Positions 50,614-61,806 of a stretch of 64,000 nucleotides of DNA are shown piece by piece. Location of the stretch: assembly GCF_044904705.1 (NCBI RefSeq), contig NZ_JADIKL010000004.1, positions 62,001 through 126,000 on the forward strand, read 5' to 3'. The position numbers and the translations under genes were made by a program. Positions within the stretch are counted from its first letter, which is position 1. Every line of letters starts with the position of its first letter. The stretch is from Rhodanobacter_A agri. GTDB lineage: Bacteria; Pseudomonadota; Gammaproteobacteria; Xanthomonadales; Rhodanobacteraceae. The notes under the pieces are model-generated. The model made no database searches. It was not told the DNA's origin and saw only the letters and a list, made by a program, of their open reading frames with translations.

Positions 50614-53067
50614 ATGAAACGAAATCATCTTTCCCTGGCGATTGCGCTGGCCTGCTGCATGGCATCGGGTATGGCGCTGGCGCAGACCGCGACAAACCAG
50701 ACCGACTCCGGCACGGCCGGTCAGTCCAGCCAGCAGCGTTCCAGCGTGTCGAGCACGTCGAACACGACGAACTCGAATGACACCAAGCGCGGCGTGCAGC
50801 AATTGAGCGCGGTGCAGGTGACGGCGCAGTCGCTGGCGCTCGGTGGCGGCCTGATGTCGGTGCAGACTGCCCCGAAGGCTGTGTCCACCGTCAGCCGCGA
50901 CGCTATCGTCCAGGCCGCGCCGGGCGCTACCTTCGTGCAGATGATCGACAGCATTCCGGGTGTCAATGCGTCGACCGACGACGTGAGCGGCCTGGCCAAC
51001 GGCAACTACCAGATCCGCGGTTTCACCAGCGACGAAATCGGCACCACCGTGAACGGCGCGCCGGTCAACGACAGCGGCAACTACAAGGTCTACTCGACCG
51101 AATACGGCGACGCCGAGAACTATGGCGACATCACCGTGCTGCAGGGTTACCCGGACGTCGATACGCCGATCTCGGGCGCTGCCGGCGGCGCGATCTCCTG
51201 GGTCACCATCGATCCTTCGCACACTGCCGGCCTGGATGTCACGCAGAGCTTCGGCGACCACGACTATCGCCGCACCTTCCTGCGCCTCAACACGGGCGAC
51301 CTGGGGCCGGTGCGCGCCTGGTTGTCGTACTCGAACAACACGGCCAACCAGTGGCGCGGCCCGGGTGACATGAACGTCACCAAGGTCGATGGCAAGGCGC
51401 TGTGGACCATCGACGACAACAATTTCGTCTCCGCATCGTTCCAGTACAACCGCGAGCGCAATTACTCCTACAACAGCCTGACCAAGGCGCAGATCGCCCA
51501 AGGCGGCTACTTCCAGAGCTACGACACGGCCTACAGCCCGACCGACACCTACTACTGGAAGCTTCACACCAACCCGTTCCAGAGCTGGATGGCCAGCATG
51601 GACGGCGAGTTCAGGCTCACCGACAGCCTGCGCCTGTCGGTGGTCCCGTACTTCTGGTACGGCAACGGCGGCGGTGGCGGCGGCTACAAGTTCACCGAAT
51701 CGACCCTGACGCAGAACACCATTGGCTACGCCGACCAGGATCTCAATGGCGACGGCAAGATCGGTGGCAGCGCCGTGGCCTATGCCTTCAACGCGACCTA
51801 TACCTATCGTCCCGGCATCATCGCCAAGCTGAACCAGGATTTCGGCATGGACGACAGCCTGGAATACGGCTTCTGGTACGACCGCCCGCGCCAGCAGCAG
51901 AATGAGTTCTTCACGCCGGCCGTCAACGGCGATCCGGCCGACTTCTGGGCCACCACGGACCTCATCCGCTACTCGAACGGCGTGGTACAGCGCCTGTACC
52001 GCGAGTACACCAACTCCGACACCCGCAAATTCTTCGCGACCAACACCTGGACGCCGAACGACCAGTGGACCGTCACGGTGGGCGCGGCCTATCTGTGGGA
52101 GCAGCGCAGCGGCTACGACTACGAGAACTGGGGCAGCCAGAGCAGCAATCCCAAGTACGCGCAGTACGGCGGCCAGGCCAGCGCCACCTATCACAAGGTC
52201 AGCCCGACCGCGGGCGTCAAGTACCAGCTCAACGACGAGAACCAGTTCTACCTTGGTGCGGGCCAGACCTTCCGCGCCCCGATCAACGGCGCGCTGCTGC
52301 AGAACTTCGCCGTGGCGGCGAACTCGAAGAACACCGCCAACACGGCGGCTGGCGCCTACGTCAACAAGCCTGAGACGGCCACCACGGTGGACCTGGGCTG
52401 GCGCTTCTATGCCGACCAGTTCTCGGCCAACATCGACGCCTACCAGTCGCACCTGAACAACAAGCAGATTTCGGGTTACGACAACGCAACCGGCAGCACG
52501 GTCTACCTGAATCTGCCCAAGATGCGTATGCGCGGCGTGACTGCCGAGGCCAGCTACAAGCTGACCAAGGACTGGACCGTATACGGGAACTACTCGCTGC
52601 AGCGGGCCACCCTGGAAGGCAACGTCGATACCCTCGGCGACGGCACCTATCCGACGCAGGGCAAGACCTTCCTCAACACGCCGAAGAACTCGGGTTACAT
52701 ACGCGTGGCCTACGACCACGGTCCGTTCTGGGCCAGCCTGGACGCCAAGTATCGCGGCTCGGTCTATGGCGACTGGATGAACACCGAGAAGGTGGGCGGC
52801 TACACGGTGTTCAACCTGAATGCCGGCGTGAACCTGCCGGACTTCGCGAGCTGGCTGCGCCACCCGTACATCAAGCTCAACGTGTTCAATCTGGGCGACC
52901 GCCGCGCCTTGACCAACGCCAGCAACATCGGCGCGTTCCTGGCGAGCAACCCGGGCGGCATGTATACCGATCCGACCACGGGCAAGGCCTTGTACGCGTC
53001 GGCGCCGTATTACTCGCTGCTTGAGGAACGGACCTACATGGTCACCTTCGGCGTTTCGTTCCACTAA
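50614..53067 (+). CDS. TonB-dependent receptor
   Basis: An outer-membrane receptor of 817 residues. Signal peptide 1-23 (ending MALAQT), then a Ser/Thr/Asn-rich linker, then the plug (about 65-200; LSAVQVTAQSLALGGG, NYQIRGFTSDEIGTTVNG, VLQGYPDVDTPISGAAGGAI), and a barrel ending VTFGVSFH. There is no carboxypeptidase-like domain, so it belongs to a different subgroup than those at 7400-14213 and 53396. The ligand is unknown. The upstream region is long and structured. A terminator follows at 53112. Confidence 0.93.
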   Translation: MKRNHLSLAIALACCMASGMALAQTATNQTDSGTAGQSSQQRSSVSSTSNTTNSNDTKRGVQQLSAVQVTAQSLALGGGLMSVQTAPKAVSTVSRDAIVQAAPGATFVQMIDSIPGVNASTDDVSGLANGNYQIRGFTSDEIGTTVNGAPVNDSGNYKVYSTEYGDAENYGDITVLQGYPDVDTPISGAAGGAISWVTIDPSHTAGLDVTQSFGDHDYRRTFLRLNTGDLGPVRAWLSYSNNTANQWRGPGDMNVTKVDGKALWTIDDNNFVSASFQYNRERNYSYNSLTKAQIAQGGYFQSYDTAYSPTDTYYWKLHTNPFQSWMASMDGEFRLTDSLRLSVVPYFWYGNGGGGGGYKFTESTLTQNTIGYADQDLNGDGKIGGSAVAYAFNATYTYRPGIIAKLNQDFGMDDSLEYGFWYDRPRQQQNEFFTPAVNGDPADFWATTDLIRYSNGVVQRLYREYTNSDTRKFFATNTWTPNDQWTVTVGAAYLWEQRSGYDYENWGSQSSNPKYAQYGGQASATYHKVSPTAGVKYQLNDENQFYLGAGQTFRAPINGALLQNFAVAANSKNTANTAAGAYVNKPETATTVDLGWRFYADQFSANIDAYQSHLNNKQISGYDNATGSTVYLNLPKMRMRGVTAEASYKLTKDWTVYGNYSLQRATLEGNVDTLGDGTYPTQGKTFLNTPKNSGYIRVAYDHGPFWASLDAKYRGSVYGDWMNTEKVGGYTVFNLNAGVNLPDFASWLRHPYIKLNVFNLGDRRALTNASNIGAFLASNPGGMYTDPTTGKALYASAPYYSLLEERTYMVTFGVSFH

Positions 53068-53111
53068 AAACCGGGTCATCAGCCTGCGGCTGACACAGCG
53101 CGGGCTCTCAG

Positions 53112-53141
53112 GCCGGCACCTTCGGGTGCCGGCTTTTTTTT
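53112..53141 (+). terminator. Rho-independent terminator of the TonB receptor at 50614
   Basis: A 9-bp stem (GCCGGCACC and GGTGCCGGC) with loop TTCG is followed by eight T residues. Confidence 0.93.
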
Positions 53142-53330
53142 GCCCTGAGCCGCTGCAACGGCGGTCGCGCCCGCACATTCGTGGCGCAAATGCATGCGCT
53201 TTGTGCGTCAAAAGTTACGATTCTGTAATATGCTGCGGTTACATTCGTCGTGATGTCCCGGGCTGGTCGCTGCACCGCGTACCCGGAGGGCATCAAGTTA
53301 TTCCATTGAAATCAGTCTATTAGAACGGTA

Positions 53331-53394
53331 AGAGGGGTGGCCCCTCTATGCTGGTCCCGTGTTTTTCTTGCGAATCTCTTAGGGGTCGAATCTC
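53331..53394 (+). promoter_or_regulatory. leader hairpin and possible ribosome-site switch of the receptor at 53396
   Basis: AGAGGGG and CCCCTCT (53331-53347) form a hairpin with loop TGG. The CCCCT half can instead pair with AGGGG at 53381-53385, the only ribosome-binding-site-like sequence before ATG 53396. CGAATCTC also occurs twice (53371-53378 and 53387-53394). The rest of the 328-bp gap 53068-53395 holds the terminator and no supported gene. Confidence 0.4.
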
Positions 53395-53395
53395 G

Positions 53396-56300
53396 ATGAA
53401 CATCCGTTTGCACAACAAACTTTTGCCGGTAGCCATTGCCGCGCTGCTGGCCGCTTCGCCCGTGCTGGCCCAGGACACCTCCTCCTCGATCAGCGGCCGC
53501 GTGCTCGACGCCAGCGGCCAGCCGGTCACCGGCGCCACCGTGCAGATCGTGCACGAGCCGACAGGCACCACCAAGATCACCACCACCGACACCAACGGCC
53601 GCTACGCCGCGCAGGGTTTGCGCGTGGGTGGTCCGTTCGACGTCACCGTGTCCAAGGCCGGTATGGCCCAGATCGAGCAGAAGAACGTCTACCTGCAGCT
53701 GGCGCAGGACACCGCGGTCAACCTGACCATGGGGGCGGAGCAGGCCAAACAGGCGAAGGACCTCGGCGCTGTTACCGTGTCAGCTACCGCGTTGATGCAG
53801 ACCTTCACGCCGGACAACAAGGGCATCTCCACCAACGTCTCGCAGCGCGAGCTGGAAGCCGTTCCCGCGCCGGACCGCTCGATCCAGAACATCGTGCGCA
53901 TGGATCCCCGCGTGGTGATCACCGACCGCGAGCGCGGCGAGATCTCCGCGGTGGGCCAGAACAGCCGCTACAACAACATCACCGTCGACTCGGTGAGCGC
54001 GAACGATCCGTTCGGCCTCAACGCAAACGGCCTGCCCACGCTGGGCACGCCGATCTCGATGGACACCATTGCCGAATACAACATCTCCACCGCGAACTAC
54101 GACGTGGCGAACCGCCGCGGCCTGGGTGCCGCGGTGAACGCGGTGACCAAGAGCGGCACCAACGATTTCCACGGTTCGGTGTACTACGTATTCCAGAACG
54201 ACAAGATGATCGGCGACAACCAGAAGGGAGCCAGCTACAACGGCTTCTCGCGCCAGTGGACCGGCGGCGCCACGGTGGGTGGTCCGATCATCAAGGACAA
54301 GCTGTTCTTCTTCGCCTCGATGGAAAAGAGCACGCAGATCGGCGCCGGCAGCCCCTACGGCCCGGCGGACTCGGGTGCGGGCTCGCCGATCGCCGGCCTT
54401 ACCACGGCACAGGTCGACCAGATCCGCCAGATCGCCGCGCAGAAGTACGGCATGACCGACATCGGCAACATCGGCGGCGGCAACTCCAACCTGCTGGACA
54501 AGCGCTACCTCGCCAAGATCGACTGGAACATCACCAACAACCACCGCGCCAGCTTCACCTTCAGCGAGACCAAGGAAACCAAGCCGATCATCACCGGCAC
54601 TACCTCCAAGCTGGTGCTCTCCAGCGGCTGGTACACCTCGAAGACCGATAACAAGAGCTACGCGCTGCATTTCTACGACGACTGGTCGGACGTCTTCTCC
54701 ACCGACACCACGTTCTCGTACGCCAACTTCAGCAAGAACAGTGCGCCGTACAACGGCGTGGACATGCCCGACATCACCATCTATCCGAATGTGTACGGCG
54801 GTCCCGCGGTGGAGTTCGGCACCAACTACTCCTACCAGGCCAACGTGCTGAAGGTGAAGACCTGGAACGCGGCCTGGGCCGGCACGCTGTTCCTGGGCGA
54901 CCACACGGTGAAGGGCGGCATCGATTTCGAGCGCGACGAGTACTACAACCTGTTCGTGCAGAACCTGTTTGGCAGCTACACCTTCGAGGAGACCAAGGAC
55001 AGCAAGGGCAACGTCATTGCCAATGGTCTGGCCAACTTCCTCGCCGGCAATTACTACCAGTACTACTACAACCGTCCGGCCAATGGGCTTTCGCTGGCCG
55101 ACACCGCTGCCGCCTATAACCTCAATCAGTGGGGCGTGTTCCTGCAGGACACCTGGCAGGTCAACAACAATCTGTCGGTGCAGTACGGCGTGCGCGTGGA
55201 CATTCCGTTGATGAGCGACCGGCCGATCTACAACCCGGCCTACGCGGCCGCGCCGGGCGTCGGCGTCCCGTCCAATCCGAACCAGTCCACGGGCGGTTTC
55301 GGCCGCAGCAATCAGGCCACGGTCAACGGCAACCGCGTAGTGCAGCCGCGCATGTCGTTCAACTACAGCTTCGACACCGAGCGCATGACCCAGCTGCGCG
55401 GTGGCGCGGGTCTGTTCGTGTCGAATCCGCCGGGCGTGTGGGTCGGCAACATCTTCTCCAACTCCGGCATGACCCAGGTGCAGTACAACTGCGGTCCGAC
55501 CCAGAAGAGCTGCAACAGCAACCTGCCGCCGTTCAGCTCCGATCCGAATGCGCAGCACAACGGCAACGGAAATTCCGGCACCATGACGGTGAACACTCTC
55601 TCGCCGGGCTTCCGCATCCCCAGCGCATGGAAGTTCACCCTGGGTTTCGACAAGGAACTGCCGTGGTGGGGTTTGATCGCCACCGCGGACTACCAGCACA
55701 TCAAGCAGCGTGATGCGATCTGGTTCCAGAACCTCAACCTCGGCGCGCCCACCGGTGTGTTGCCTGACGGCCGCCTGAGCTTCTATCGCTACCCGAATCT
55801 GGATCCGAAGGCGAAGAACCAGGTCGTGACCTACAACGCCAACCCGGCGTTCTCCAATGCGAACATCAACCTGGCCGACTCCAGCAAGGGCAAGGCCGAC
55901 AGCCTGACCCTGGCGCTGAAGAAGCCGTTCGCGGACGGTTGGATGGCGATGGTCGGCCTTACCTGGGGCCGTTCCACCGAAGTGAACCCCGGCACCTCCA
56001 GCGTGGCGCTATCCAATTACCAGAAGAACTACCTCACCAACCCGGGCGAGAACGTGGCCAGCACGTCGAACTATTCGATTCCGTGGCGTGCAATCGCGTC
56101 GCTGACCTGGCAGCACCGCTTCTTCGGCGACTATGCCACCACGTTCAGCGCGTTCTACGACGGCCACTCGGCCTCACCGTACAGCTGGACCTTCGGCAAC
56201 GACGCCAACGGCGACGGCGTGGTCAACGATCTGGTGTTCATCCCGAAGCAGGGGCAGGTGGAATTCCGTTCCACCGGCAATGCCGCGCTCGACGCCCAGT

Positions 56301-56743
56301 TGCAGAAGGAATTCTTCGACTACATCCAGGGCAACGAGTACCTGCGCGACCACGCCGGCAACATCGCCAAGCGCAATGGCGCCCGCGCCGGTTGGATCAA
56401 CCAGCTAGACCTGAGCTTCAGCCAGGAGATTCCCGGCATCTTCAAGGGCAACAAGGGCGTGGTGCGGCTGGACATCTACAACTTCGGCAACATGCTCAAC
56501 AAGAATTGGGGCGTGGAGAAGCGCGTGCCGTTCCCGGGCGGTCGTGCGCTGGCCGACTTCTACGGTGTGGATCAGGCCACCGGCAAGTACATCTACGACA
56601 TCAGCTGCGGTGGTGCGAAGAGCTGCACCAACTACATCCAGAACGGCCATTACAGCCCACAGCCGATCCCGGTCTACATCAATAACAACGACGACCTGAT
56701 GCAGCGCTGGTCGGTGCAGCTGACCCTGCGCTACAAATTCTGA
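53396..56743 (+). CDS. TonB-dependent receptor with carboxypeptidase-like N-terminal domain (OAR type)
   Basis: A 1115-residue outer-membrane receptor. Signal peptide (1-22, ending PVLAQ), carboxypeptidase-like domain (about 25-100; SISGRVLDASGQPVTGATV, DTNGRYAAQGLRVGG), plug (about 125-280; NNITVDSVSANDPFGLNANG, NVAN-type block ANRRGLGAAVNAVTKSG), then a large barrel ending VQLTLRYKF. It is of the same type as those at 7400-14213 but more distant. ATG 53396 follows AGGGG with 10-nt spacing. The ligand is unknown. Confidence 0.93.
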   Translation: MNIRLHNKLLPVAIAALLAASPVLAQDTSSSISGRVLDASGQPVTGATVQIVHEPTGTTKITTTDTNGRYAAQGLRVGGPFDVTVSKAGMAQIEQKNVYLQLAQDTAVNLTMGAEQAKQAKDLGAVTVSATALMQTFTPDNKGISTNVSQRELEAVPAPDRSIQNIVRMDPRVVITDRERGEISAVGQNSRYNNITVDSVSANDPFGLNANGLPTLGTPISMDTIAEYNISTANYDVANRRGLGAAVNAVTKSGTNDFHGSVYYVFQNDKMIGDNQKGASYNGFSRQWTGGATVGGPIIKDKLFFFASMEKSTQIGAGSPYGPADSGAGSPIAGLTTAQVDQIRQIAAQKYGMTDIGNIGGGNSNLLDKRYLAKIDWNITNNHRASFTFSETKETKPIITGTTSKLVLSSGWYTSKTDNKSYALHFYDDWSDVFSTDTTFSYANFSKNSAPYNGVDMPDITIYPNVYGGPAVEFGTNYSYQANVLKVKTWNAAWAGTLFLGDHTVKGGIDFERDEYYNLFVQNLFGSYTFEETKDSKGNVIANGLANFLAGNYYQYYYNRPANGLSLADTAAAYNLNQWGVFLQDTWQVNNNLSVQYGVRVDIPLMSDRPIYNPAYAAAPGVGVPSNPNQSTGGFGRSNQATVNGNRVVQPRMSFNYSFDTERMTQLRGGAGLFVSNPPGVWVGNIFSNSGMTQVQYNCGPTQKSCNSNLPPFSSDPNAQHNGNGNSGTMTVNTLSPGFRIPSAWKFTLGFDKELPWWGLIATADYQHIKQRDAIWFQNLNLGAPTGVLPDGRLSFYRYPNLDPKAKNQVVTYNANPAFSNANINLADSSKGKADSLTLALKKPFADGWMAMVGLTWGRSTEVNPGTSSVALSNYQKNYLTNPGENVASTSNYSIPWRAIASLTWQHRFFGDYATTFSAFYDGHSASPYSWTFGNDANGDGVVNDLVFIPKQGQVEFRSTGNAALDAQLQKEFFDYIQGNEYLRDHAGNIAKRNGARAGWINQLDLSFSQEIPGIFKGNKGVVRLDIYNFGNMLNKNWGVEKRVPFPGGRALADFYGVDQATGKYIYDISCGGAKSCTNYIQNGHYSPQPIPVYINNNDDLMQRWSVQLTLRYKF

Positions 56744-56771
56744 TCCGACCGGATCGGTGCTGTTTCATCCG

Positions 56772-56801
56772 GCCGGCGCCCGAAAGGGCGCCGGCTTTTT
56801 T
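56772..56801 (+). terminator. Rho-independent terminator of the receptor at 53396
   Basis: A 10-bp stem (GCCGGCGCCC and GGGCGCCGGC) with loop GAAA is followed by six T residues. Confidence 0.95.
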
Positions 56802-56893
56802 CGTCTTGACGGCACCGCGGCCGAGGCAGGAAGCTTCCGGGTCGCCGCATCCGCGCGGGCGTGTGTCCGCGGGACAGTGGCATGGAGACACTG

Positions 56894-58294
56894 ATGAATG
56901 ATTCAGGTGCCGGCGTCGCCGGCAGCAACGCCACCGTGAGCGCGCGCATTTCGCCGGCCGGTGGACTGGACATCCTTTCCCGCCACGAGGTGGCGCGCCT
57001 GCGCGGCGCCAGCGACTCGGGCCTGCGCGGCCTGCTGCGCCGCTGCGCGCTGGCGGTGCTGACCTCGGGCACGATCAGCGACGACCCGCGGGCGATCCTC
57101 GAGCAATACCCCGACTTCGACATCCAGGTGCTGCAGCAGGACCGCGGCATCAAGATCGAGCTGACCAAGGCGCCGTCGCAGGCCTTCGTGGACGGCCAGA
57201 TCATTCGCGGCATCAATGAGCTGCTGGTGGCGGTGGTGCGCGACATCGTCTACGTGTCCACCCAGCTGGAGCAGATCGGCAGCGACCTCGAACCCTCGGA
57301 TGCGCTGACCCAGGCCGTGTTCGAGATCCTGCGCAATGCGCGCATCCTCAAGCCGCATATCGACCCGAACCTGGTGGTGTGCTGGGGCGGCCACTCGATC
57401 TCGCGCGAGGAGTACGACTACACCAAGGCGGTGGGCTACCAGCTTGGCCTGCGCGGGCTGGACATCTGCACCGGTTGCGGCCCGGGCGCGATGAAGGGGC
57501 CGATGAAGGGTGCGACCATCGCGCACGCCAAGCAGCGGCGCCGCCAGAACCGCTACATCGGGGTCACCGAGCCGGGCATCATCGCGGCGGAATCGCCGAA
57601 TCCGATCGTCAACCACCTCGTCATCATGCCGGACATCGAGAAGCGCCTCGAGGCCTTCGTGCGCATCGGCCACGGCATCATCGTATTCCCCGGCGGCGTG
57701 GGCACGGCGGAAGAAATCCTCTACCTGCTCGGCATCCTTCTGCATCCGGACAACGCGGGCATTCCGTTCCCGCTGATCCTCACCGGGCCGAAGCAGTCGG
57801 CCGCGTATTTCGAGCAGATCGACCGCTTCCTGCGACTGGCGCTGGGCGACGCAGTGGCGCAGCACTACCAGATCATCGTGGACGATCCCACCGCGGTGGC
57901 GAAGGCGATGGCCAAGGGCATCGACAAGGTGCGCAACAATCGCCTGGACACCAAGGATGCGTTCTTCTTCAACTGGGCGCTGCGCATCCCGCTGGAATTC
58001 CAGACCCCGTTCCGGCCTACCCACGAGGCGATGCGAGGCCTGCAGATTCGCCATGGCCGGCCGCTGCACGAACTGGCAGCGGACCTGCGGCGCGCGTTTT
58101 CCGGCATCGTGGCCGGCAACGTGAAGGAGGAGGGCGTGCAGGCGATCGAGCAGAATGGCCCGTTCGACATCGACGGCGACCGCGACATCATGCAGGCGCT
58201 GGACCGGTTGCTGCAGGCCTTCGTGGAGCAGCACCGCATGAAGCTGCCTGGTGGCGCGGCCTACGTGCCGTGCTATCGCGTGATCACCGCCTGA
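56894..58294 (+). CDS. ppnN: Nucleotide 5'-monophosphate nucleosidase PpnN (YgdH, LOG family)
   Basis: PpnN cleaves purine and pyrimidine monophosphates to base and ribose phosphate and responds to (p)ppGpp in E. coli. The product has 466 residues (E. coli 454) with an N-terminal regulatory part, the LOG-type Rossmann core (CTGCGPGAMKGPMKGATIAHA, and FPGGVGTAEEILYLLGI) and a C-terminal extension. ATG 56894 has GGAG with 6-nt spacing; ATG 56882 is an alternative four codons upstream. It is read toward tRNA-Asn. Confidence 0.93.
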   Translation: MNDSGAGVAGSNATVSARISPAGGLDILSRHEVARLRGASDSGLRGLLRRCALAVLTSGTISDDPRAILEQYPDFDIQVLQQDRGIKIELTKAPSQAFVDGQIIRGINELLVAVVRDIVYVSTQLEQIGSDLEPSDALTQAVFEILRNARILKPHIDPNLVVCWGGHSISREEYDYTKAVGYQLGLRGLDICTGCGPGAMKGPMKGATIAHAKQRRRQNRYIGVTEPGIIAAESPNPIVNHLVIMPDIEKRLEAFVRIGHGIIVFPGGVGTAEEILYLLGILLHPDNAGIPFPLILTGPKQSAAYFEQIDRFLRLALGDAVAQHYQIIVDDPTAVAKAMAKGIDKVRNNRLDTKDAFFFNWALRIPLEFQTPFRPTHEAMRGLQIRHGRPLHELAADLRRAFSGIVAGNVKEEGVQAIEQNGPFDIDGDRDIMQALDRLLQAFVEQHRMKLPGGAAYVPCYRVITA

Positions 58295-58322
58295 AAGGCG
58301 GCGCCGGATGCGAACCTGCGGC

Positions 58323-58352
58323 TTGACAGCCCGGCGCCCAATCTACAAACTA
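58323..58352 (+). promoter_or_regulatory. promoter of tRNA-Asn
   Basis: A perfect -35 TTGACA (58323-58328) is followed after 15 nt by TACAAA at 58344-58349; a nearby AT-rich run could serve instead. The tRNA begins 13 nt further on. Confidence 0.55.
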
Positions 58353-58362
58353 CGCTGCTCCC

Positions 58363-58439
58363 GCCCGAATAGCTCAGCTGGTTAGAGCACTTGACTGTTA
58401 ATCAGGGGGTCGCTGGTTCGAGTCCAGCTTCGGGCGCCA
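58363..58439 (+). tRNA. tRNA-Asn (GTT)
   Basis: A 77-nt cloverleaf with encoded CCA. Acceptor arms GCCCGAA and TTCGGGC pair fully; the anticodon loop CTGTTAA gives anticodon GTT; the T-arm has GGTTCGAGTCC. It is followed at once by a terminator. Confidence 0.97.
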
Positions 58440-58447
58440 GACAAATG

Positions 58448-58475
58448 AAAAGGCCGGCAGCGATGCCGGCCTTTT
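58448..58475. terminator. terminator between tRNA-Asn and fimT
   Basis: A 12-bp stem (AAAAGGCCGGCA and TGCCGGCCTTTT) with loop GCGA carries A and T tracts on opposite sides, so it can serve tRNA-Asn and the convergent fimT-like gene. Confidence 0.92.
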
Positions 58476-58503
58476 TATTTCTGTGTTCCCGCGTAACGCT
58501 CAT

Positions 58504-59061
58504 TCATTGCGCTGCGGCGCAGCTGGCGGCCTGCCTGGCGCTGGCCGTGGCGCCGCGGATGCGGCCGGAATTGGAGACCACTACCACCAGGGCCTGGTCC
58601 GGCTGGCCGCGGCGGCAGAAGCGCAAGGTGTTGGGTGTGCCACGGGCGCTGCCATCGGTCTGGAAGCGCACGAGCCTGCGCCCGTTGTCGCCGAGTATGG
58701 TGATGCCGGCGTAGCCGGGCGTGATACGCAAGACGCGCGCGTGGGGTGGGCCTTTGCGGGCCGGCTCGTGGCTTATCAGCCAGCCGGATTCCCAGCGCGT
58801 TTCGCTGCTGCACTGCGCGCCGTCGCGGCTGGGGCAGAGTAGGGTGGGCTTGCCGCTGAATACGGCCGTGCCGCGGGCGTGCTGCAGGGCGGCGATGAAT
58901 TCCGCCTGCGCCAATTTCACCTGGTTGCGCCGGAACAGCTCCGCCAGCGACGGCACGGCGATGGCGGTCAGTACACCGATGATCGCCAGCACCACGATCT
59001 GCTCGATCAGGGTGACGCCAGCTTGCCCTTCACGCAGACGGCAAGCCTGTCGCATTGCCAT
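58504..59061 (-). CDS. fimT: GspH/FimT-type minor pseudopilin
   Basis: A 185-residue type IV pilus minor pilin. The prepilin leader MAMRQACRLREGQAG is cut after G15 and the mature N terminus VTLIEQIVVLAIIGVL has the required E at +5. The globular part has the FimT pattern with four cysteines (LLCPSRDGAQC, LRFCRRG, and near the end). The start ATG 59061 follows GGAG with 6-nt spacing; an ATG ten codons upstream is less likely. It is divergent from uvrB and stands alone, away from a pil cluster. Confidence 0.9.
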   Translation of the reverse strand: MAMRQACRLREGQAGVTLIEQIVVLAIIGVLTAIAVPSLAELFRRNQVKLAQAEFIAALQHARGTAVFSGKPTLLCPSRDGAQCSSETRWESGWLISHEPARKGPPHARVLRITPGYAGITILGDNGRRLVRFQTDGSARGTPNTLRFCRRGQPDQALVVVVSNSGRIRGATASARQAASCAAAQ

Positions 59062-59147
59062 GATGCACTCCTGCACGGGCGGGAAGGCCATGCTAGAAAG
59101 CGCAGTCCGTGCAGCCAGCCGGCCGCGACATGGCCGCGTCGTCGGCT

Positions 59148-59172
59148 ACTGCTGACAGGTCCTGTCAGCAGT
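59148..59172. promoter_or_regulatory. perfect 25-nt palindrome between fimT and uvrB
   Basis: Arms ACTGCTGACAGG and CCTGTCAGCAGT are perfectly complementary around one central T (59160). If TAATAT at 59180-59185 is the uvrB -10, the palindrome covers its -35. It does not match the CTGTN8ACAG or TTAGN6TACTA LexA patterns. Confidence 0.6.
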
Positions 59173-59213
59173 GGCGATTTAATATGCAGGTATCCGCCCG
59201 CATATCGTCCGCC

Positions 59214-61229
<2,016 letters not shown>

Positions 61230-61250
61230 CCGGGCTCCGGTCAGCCGAGC

Positions 61251-61279
61251 TTGTGGACGGCCCGGGAGTCGCCTATACT
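61251..61279 (+). promoter_or_regulatory. promoter of tRNA-Val
   Basis: TTGTGG (61251-61256) and TATACT (61274-61279) with 17-nt spacing lie just after uvrB and 33 nt before the tRNA. This is a good sigma70 promoter. Confidence 0.75.
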
Positions 61280-61312
61280 GCGCGGCTCGCGCGGCCTGCT
61301 GCCACGCGAATC

Positions 61313-61387
61313 GGGCGGTTAGCTCAGCGGTAGAGCACTACCTTGACATGGTAGGGGTCACAAGTTCGATCCTTGTACCGCCCACCA
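61313..61387 (+). tRNA. tRNA-Val (GAC)
   Basis: A 75-nt cloverleaf with encoded CCA. Acceptor arms GGGCGGT and ACCGCCC; anticodon loop TTGACAT, giving GAC; T-arm ACAAGTTCGATCCTTGT. The 3' half of this gene is repeated, with changes, at 63070-63171. Confidence 0.97.
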
Positions 61388-61444
61388 CCTTCAAATCAGC
61401 AACGGCGCGGCTTTCGGGCTTTGCGCCGTTTCTGTTTTAGGGCC
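61343..61444 (+). repeat. tRNA-Val 3' end and terminator, copy 1 of an imperfect direct repeat
   Basis: The stretch from the anticodon loop through the T-arm, CCA and the terminator is similar to 63070-63171, close to 85 percent by eye over about 100 positions. This copy is part of the intact tRNA gene and has the complete terminator, so it is the functional side. Confidence 0.8.
61401..61438 (+). terminator. terminator of tRNA-Val
   Basis: An 8-bp stem (AACGGCGC and GCGCCGTT) with a 14-nt loop is followed by TCTGTTTT. The matching stem is broken in the downstream repeat copy. Confidence 0.75.
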
Positions 61445-61806
61445 AACTGCGCCCCCTCCCCGCATTGAATCCTCGCTCGATGGGATGTCAACCCAATCTG
61501 CTGGAAAATGGGCGACGCTGAAGTGGACTTCGCAGCCTCGATCCAGACGGCGTCAACGTGACTCAAATCATCCCAGCCGTCGGACTTGACGCGCTCACTG
61601 CTTAGAGCATTCTCAACATGTTGGTCGCGTCGTCGAACCCAGAGGGGGACGGCTCAGCGTTGATCTTTGGGTGAGCCCAGGCAGGCATCTGAGTCGACCG
61701 TCTGCGTTATAAGCTGATGCCCACGGCCACTTGCCATCGCAACCGTCGTCTGCCAAGAATAGGAAACGCACGAGAACTGCTGCAAGCTAGAGCAGTCGAC
61801 CTCATC
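61445..61806. other. left part of the islet, no recognised gene
   Basis: The stretch has lower GC than the flanking housekeeping genes. An in-frame upstream start of the methyltransferase at 61717 falls in it. A short frame around 61508-61561 is stopped early. No integrase, transposase or att-type inverted repeat was recognised. Confidence 0.5.

Noticed and set aside
53780..55699. A 639-codon minus-strand frame
   Set aside because: Antisense to the TonB receptor at 53396-56743.
59148..59172. A classical LexA box at uvrB
   Set aside because: The palindrome has ACAG and CTGT in the opposite order to CTGTN8ACAG and does not fit TTAGN6TACTA, so it is reported as an unassigned palindrome.
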